Shown here piece after piece: positions 63,080-64,000 of a stretch of 64,000 bases of DNA. A program made the position numbers and the translations under genes. Under the pieces are notes generated by a model. The model was not told where the DNA came from, searched no databases, and was given only the letters and a program-made list of their open reading frames with translations. The DNA is from CAZQRP01 sp964596125. GTDB lineage: Bacteria; Chloroflexota; Dehalococcoidia; GIF9; UBA5629. Position 1 is the first letter of the stretch. Every line of letters begins with the position of its first letter. The DNA is taken from NCBI GenBank assembly GCA_964596125.1, contig CAZQRP010000004.1, positions 1 through 64,000 on the forward strand. The letters are read 5' to 3'.

Positions 63080-64000
63080 TCAACTATAATTTTCTTTTTG
63101 TGGCAAAATTTCAGACTGCTCCAACTGTTTTTGAAACTCATTTTCCCATTCGTCGTACGTATGTACTTTAACAGGATAACTCCAGGGATTGCGGTATCTG
63201 TGCATACGACTATCATTCCTCAGATTTCTGGTAGGACTGAATAATATCCCGGGCGCATGCAACAATTTACTAAACGGAAAGTAGGCAATAAGAGTACACA
63301 CCAGCGTTAAATGGACATAAAAGGATAAACCTAATCCTTCAGGTATAACAGGATGAAATGTGACTATCCCCATTGCCAGCTCTTTTGCTCCCACCACGTC
63401 AATCCTGTAAACATGACGCATAAGAATCCCCGATACCAGTACGCTGAGTAGAAGCAATACTGTGAAATAGTCTGAAGTGAGAGAAATATAACGGACCTGT
63501 GAAAATACCACTCTCCTTAGAAGCAGATAGGTCAGAGACACTACAATAAGTAAGTCTGTAATGTACAGCGCAGGTAAGGCAAACTGAAATACACCATCAA
63601 TATTTTGAATATAACGTACCACCGCAGGAATAGGCTCCAGTACGAACCGCATGTGTCTGAACAGTATGATGAGAAGAGACCAGTGAAATATCAGGCTGCC
63701 CAGCCAGAGATATTTATTTCCCCCAAATATCAGTTTTGTCGAATTTTTAAGCTCGACTTTGTCGTTTCTGAATAACGACCGGAAAAAAAGCATCTCCATC
63801 GCCATACGTACGATTACTGCCCTTGTGCTGTTTGGACTTTCAATCCTGTCAGGTTTAATCCCTGGCAGGGATTTTTGCTGGCCGTATACAGCGGCTATGT
63901 GGAACGGAACCGGAGCGGTTGACCATTTAAAAACACGGTACAGGAATCCGGTGATAAATATTGAGATAGCAACGTACGGCACTACAATTCCAAAAAAGGT
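63080..64000 (-). CDS. dsrM: DsrM, cytochrome b subunit of DsrMKJOP (cut by the window edge)
   Basis: The frame is open to the last base of the window: upstream of the first Met it reads TFFGIVVPYVAISIFITGFL, which matches the N-terminal helix of DsrM, so the true start lies beyond 64000. About 307 residues are visible. Typical landmarks are VPFHIAAVYGQQKSLPGIK (N-terminal loop), MLFFRSLFRN, and His residues in SLIFHWSLLIILFRHMRF and LSFYVHLTLVC for heme b. It is the first gene seen of dsrMKJOP. Confidence 0.94.
   Translation of the reverse strand, partial: TFFGIVVPYVAISIFITGFLYRVFKWSTAPVPFHIAAVYGQQKSLPGIKPDRIESPNSTRAVIVRMAMEMLFFRSLFRNDKVELKNSTKLIFGGNKYLWLGSLIFHWSLLIILFRHMRFVLEPIPAVVRYIQNIDGVFQFALPALYITDLLIVVSLTYLLLRRVVFSQVRYISLTSDYFTVLLLLSVLVSGILMRHVYRIDVVGAKELAMGIVTFHPVIPEGLGLSFYVHLTLVCTLIAYFPFSKLLHAPGILFSPTRNLRNDSRMHRYRNPWSYPVKVHTYDEWENEFQKQLEQSEILPQKENYS

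Noticed and set aside
1..64000. CRISPR arrays, rRNA genes, complete tRNAs, prophage structural genes
   Set aside because: None were found by eye on either strand: no regularly spaced repeats, no rRNA-like conserved segments, no capsid, tail or terminase-like proteins.

Overview
The window looks like a chromosome segment of an uncultured, strictly anaerobic bacterium of the sulfite/sulfate-reducing type. The strongest clue is a minus-strand run of about 17.5 kb (46.5 kb to the right edge) with a complete dissimilatory sulfite reductase system: dsrMKJOP, dsrAB, dsrD, dsrN, dsrC and a second dsrMK pair, followed by a YedF/DsrE-like gene, siroheme-precursor genes (hemC, cobA-hemD, hemB, hemL) and an RsbRD-type regulator. 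Linked dsr and tetrapyrrole genes, together with zinc-ribbon DUF5679 relics, paired fumarate-reductase-like flavoprotein/ferredoxin genes, an aldehyde:ferredoxin oxidoreductase homologue and EamA transporters, fit a Dehalococcoidia-like Chloroflexota. That placement is inference from gene content, not from phylogeny.

Layout. 0-5 kb: an OmpR-type response regulator, a secreted glycoside-hydrolase-like protein whose ribosome binding site lies inside a perfect 12-bp inverted repeat, an acetoacetate-decarboxylase-family protein and small or unknown ORFs. 5.5-22.2 kb: accessory-looking DNA bounded by two near-identical 45-nt 3' fragments of a tRNA-Thr(CGT), with a tRNA-Met-like fragment just outside the left one. 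Between them lie DUF362, a flavoprotein/ferredoxin pair, GerW, an AOR-like enzyme, a NarL-type two-component pair, small membrane proteins and many broken remnants (IS3, two DUF5679 copies, FecR). No integrase is present.

22.3-29.3 kb: a mostly tightly packed minus-strand cluster led by a lysine 2,3-aminomutase-family radical SAM enzyme, then two D-Ala-D-Ala-ligase-like ATP-grasp proteins, a GNAT acetyltransferase, a small coupled ORF, a GNAT-acetylpolyamine amidohydrolase fusion and a RimK-like ATP-grasp protein. This looks like an uncharacterised pathway for a beta-amino-acid (probably beta-lysine) peptide or conjugate. A consensus promoter and an operator-like palindrome sit at its head.

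29.6-46.4 kb: small membrane proteins, an IS630 remnant, an MBL-fold hydrolase, a second flavoprotein/ferredoxin pair, an EamA transporter, a CPBP protease, a membrane-anchored EEP-family phosphodiesterase, a nitroreductase, an SRPBCC protein, an MFS transporter and a MoxR-DUF58-DUF4129 operon.

How the genes fit together: DsrAB (siroheme and 4Fe-4S) reduces sulfite and passes sulfur to DsrC as a trisulfide. DsrMKJOP and/or the second DsrMK pair link DsrC trisulfide reduction to the quinone pool. HemL, HemB and CobA-HemD supply precorrin-2 for siroheme. The local hemC is broken by an internal stop and by a deletion that removes the cofactor cysteine, so either another hemC exists elsewhere or the assembly is wrong there. 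No true aprAB, sat or qmo genes are in the window, so sulfate (as opposed to sulfite) reduction cannot be concluded from it.
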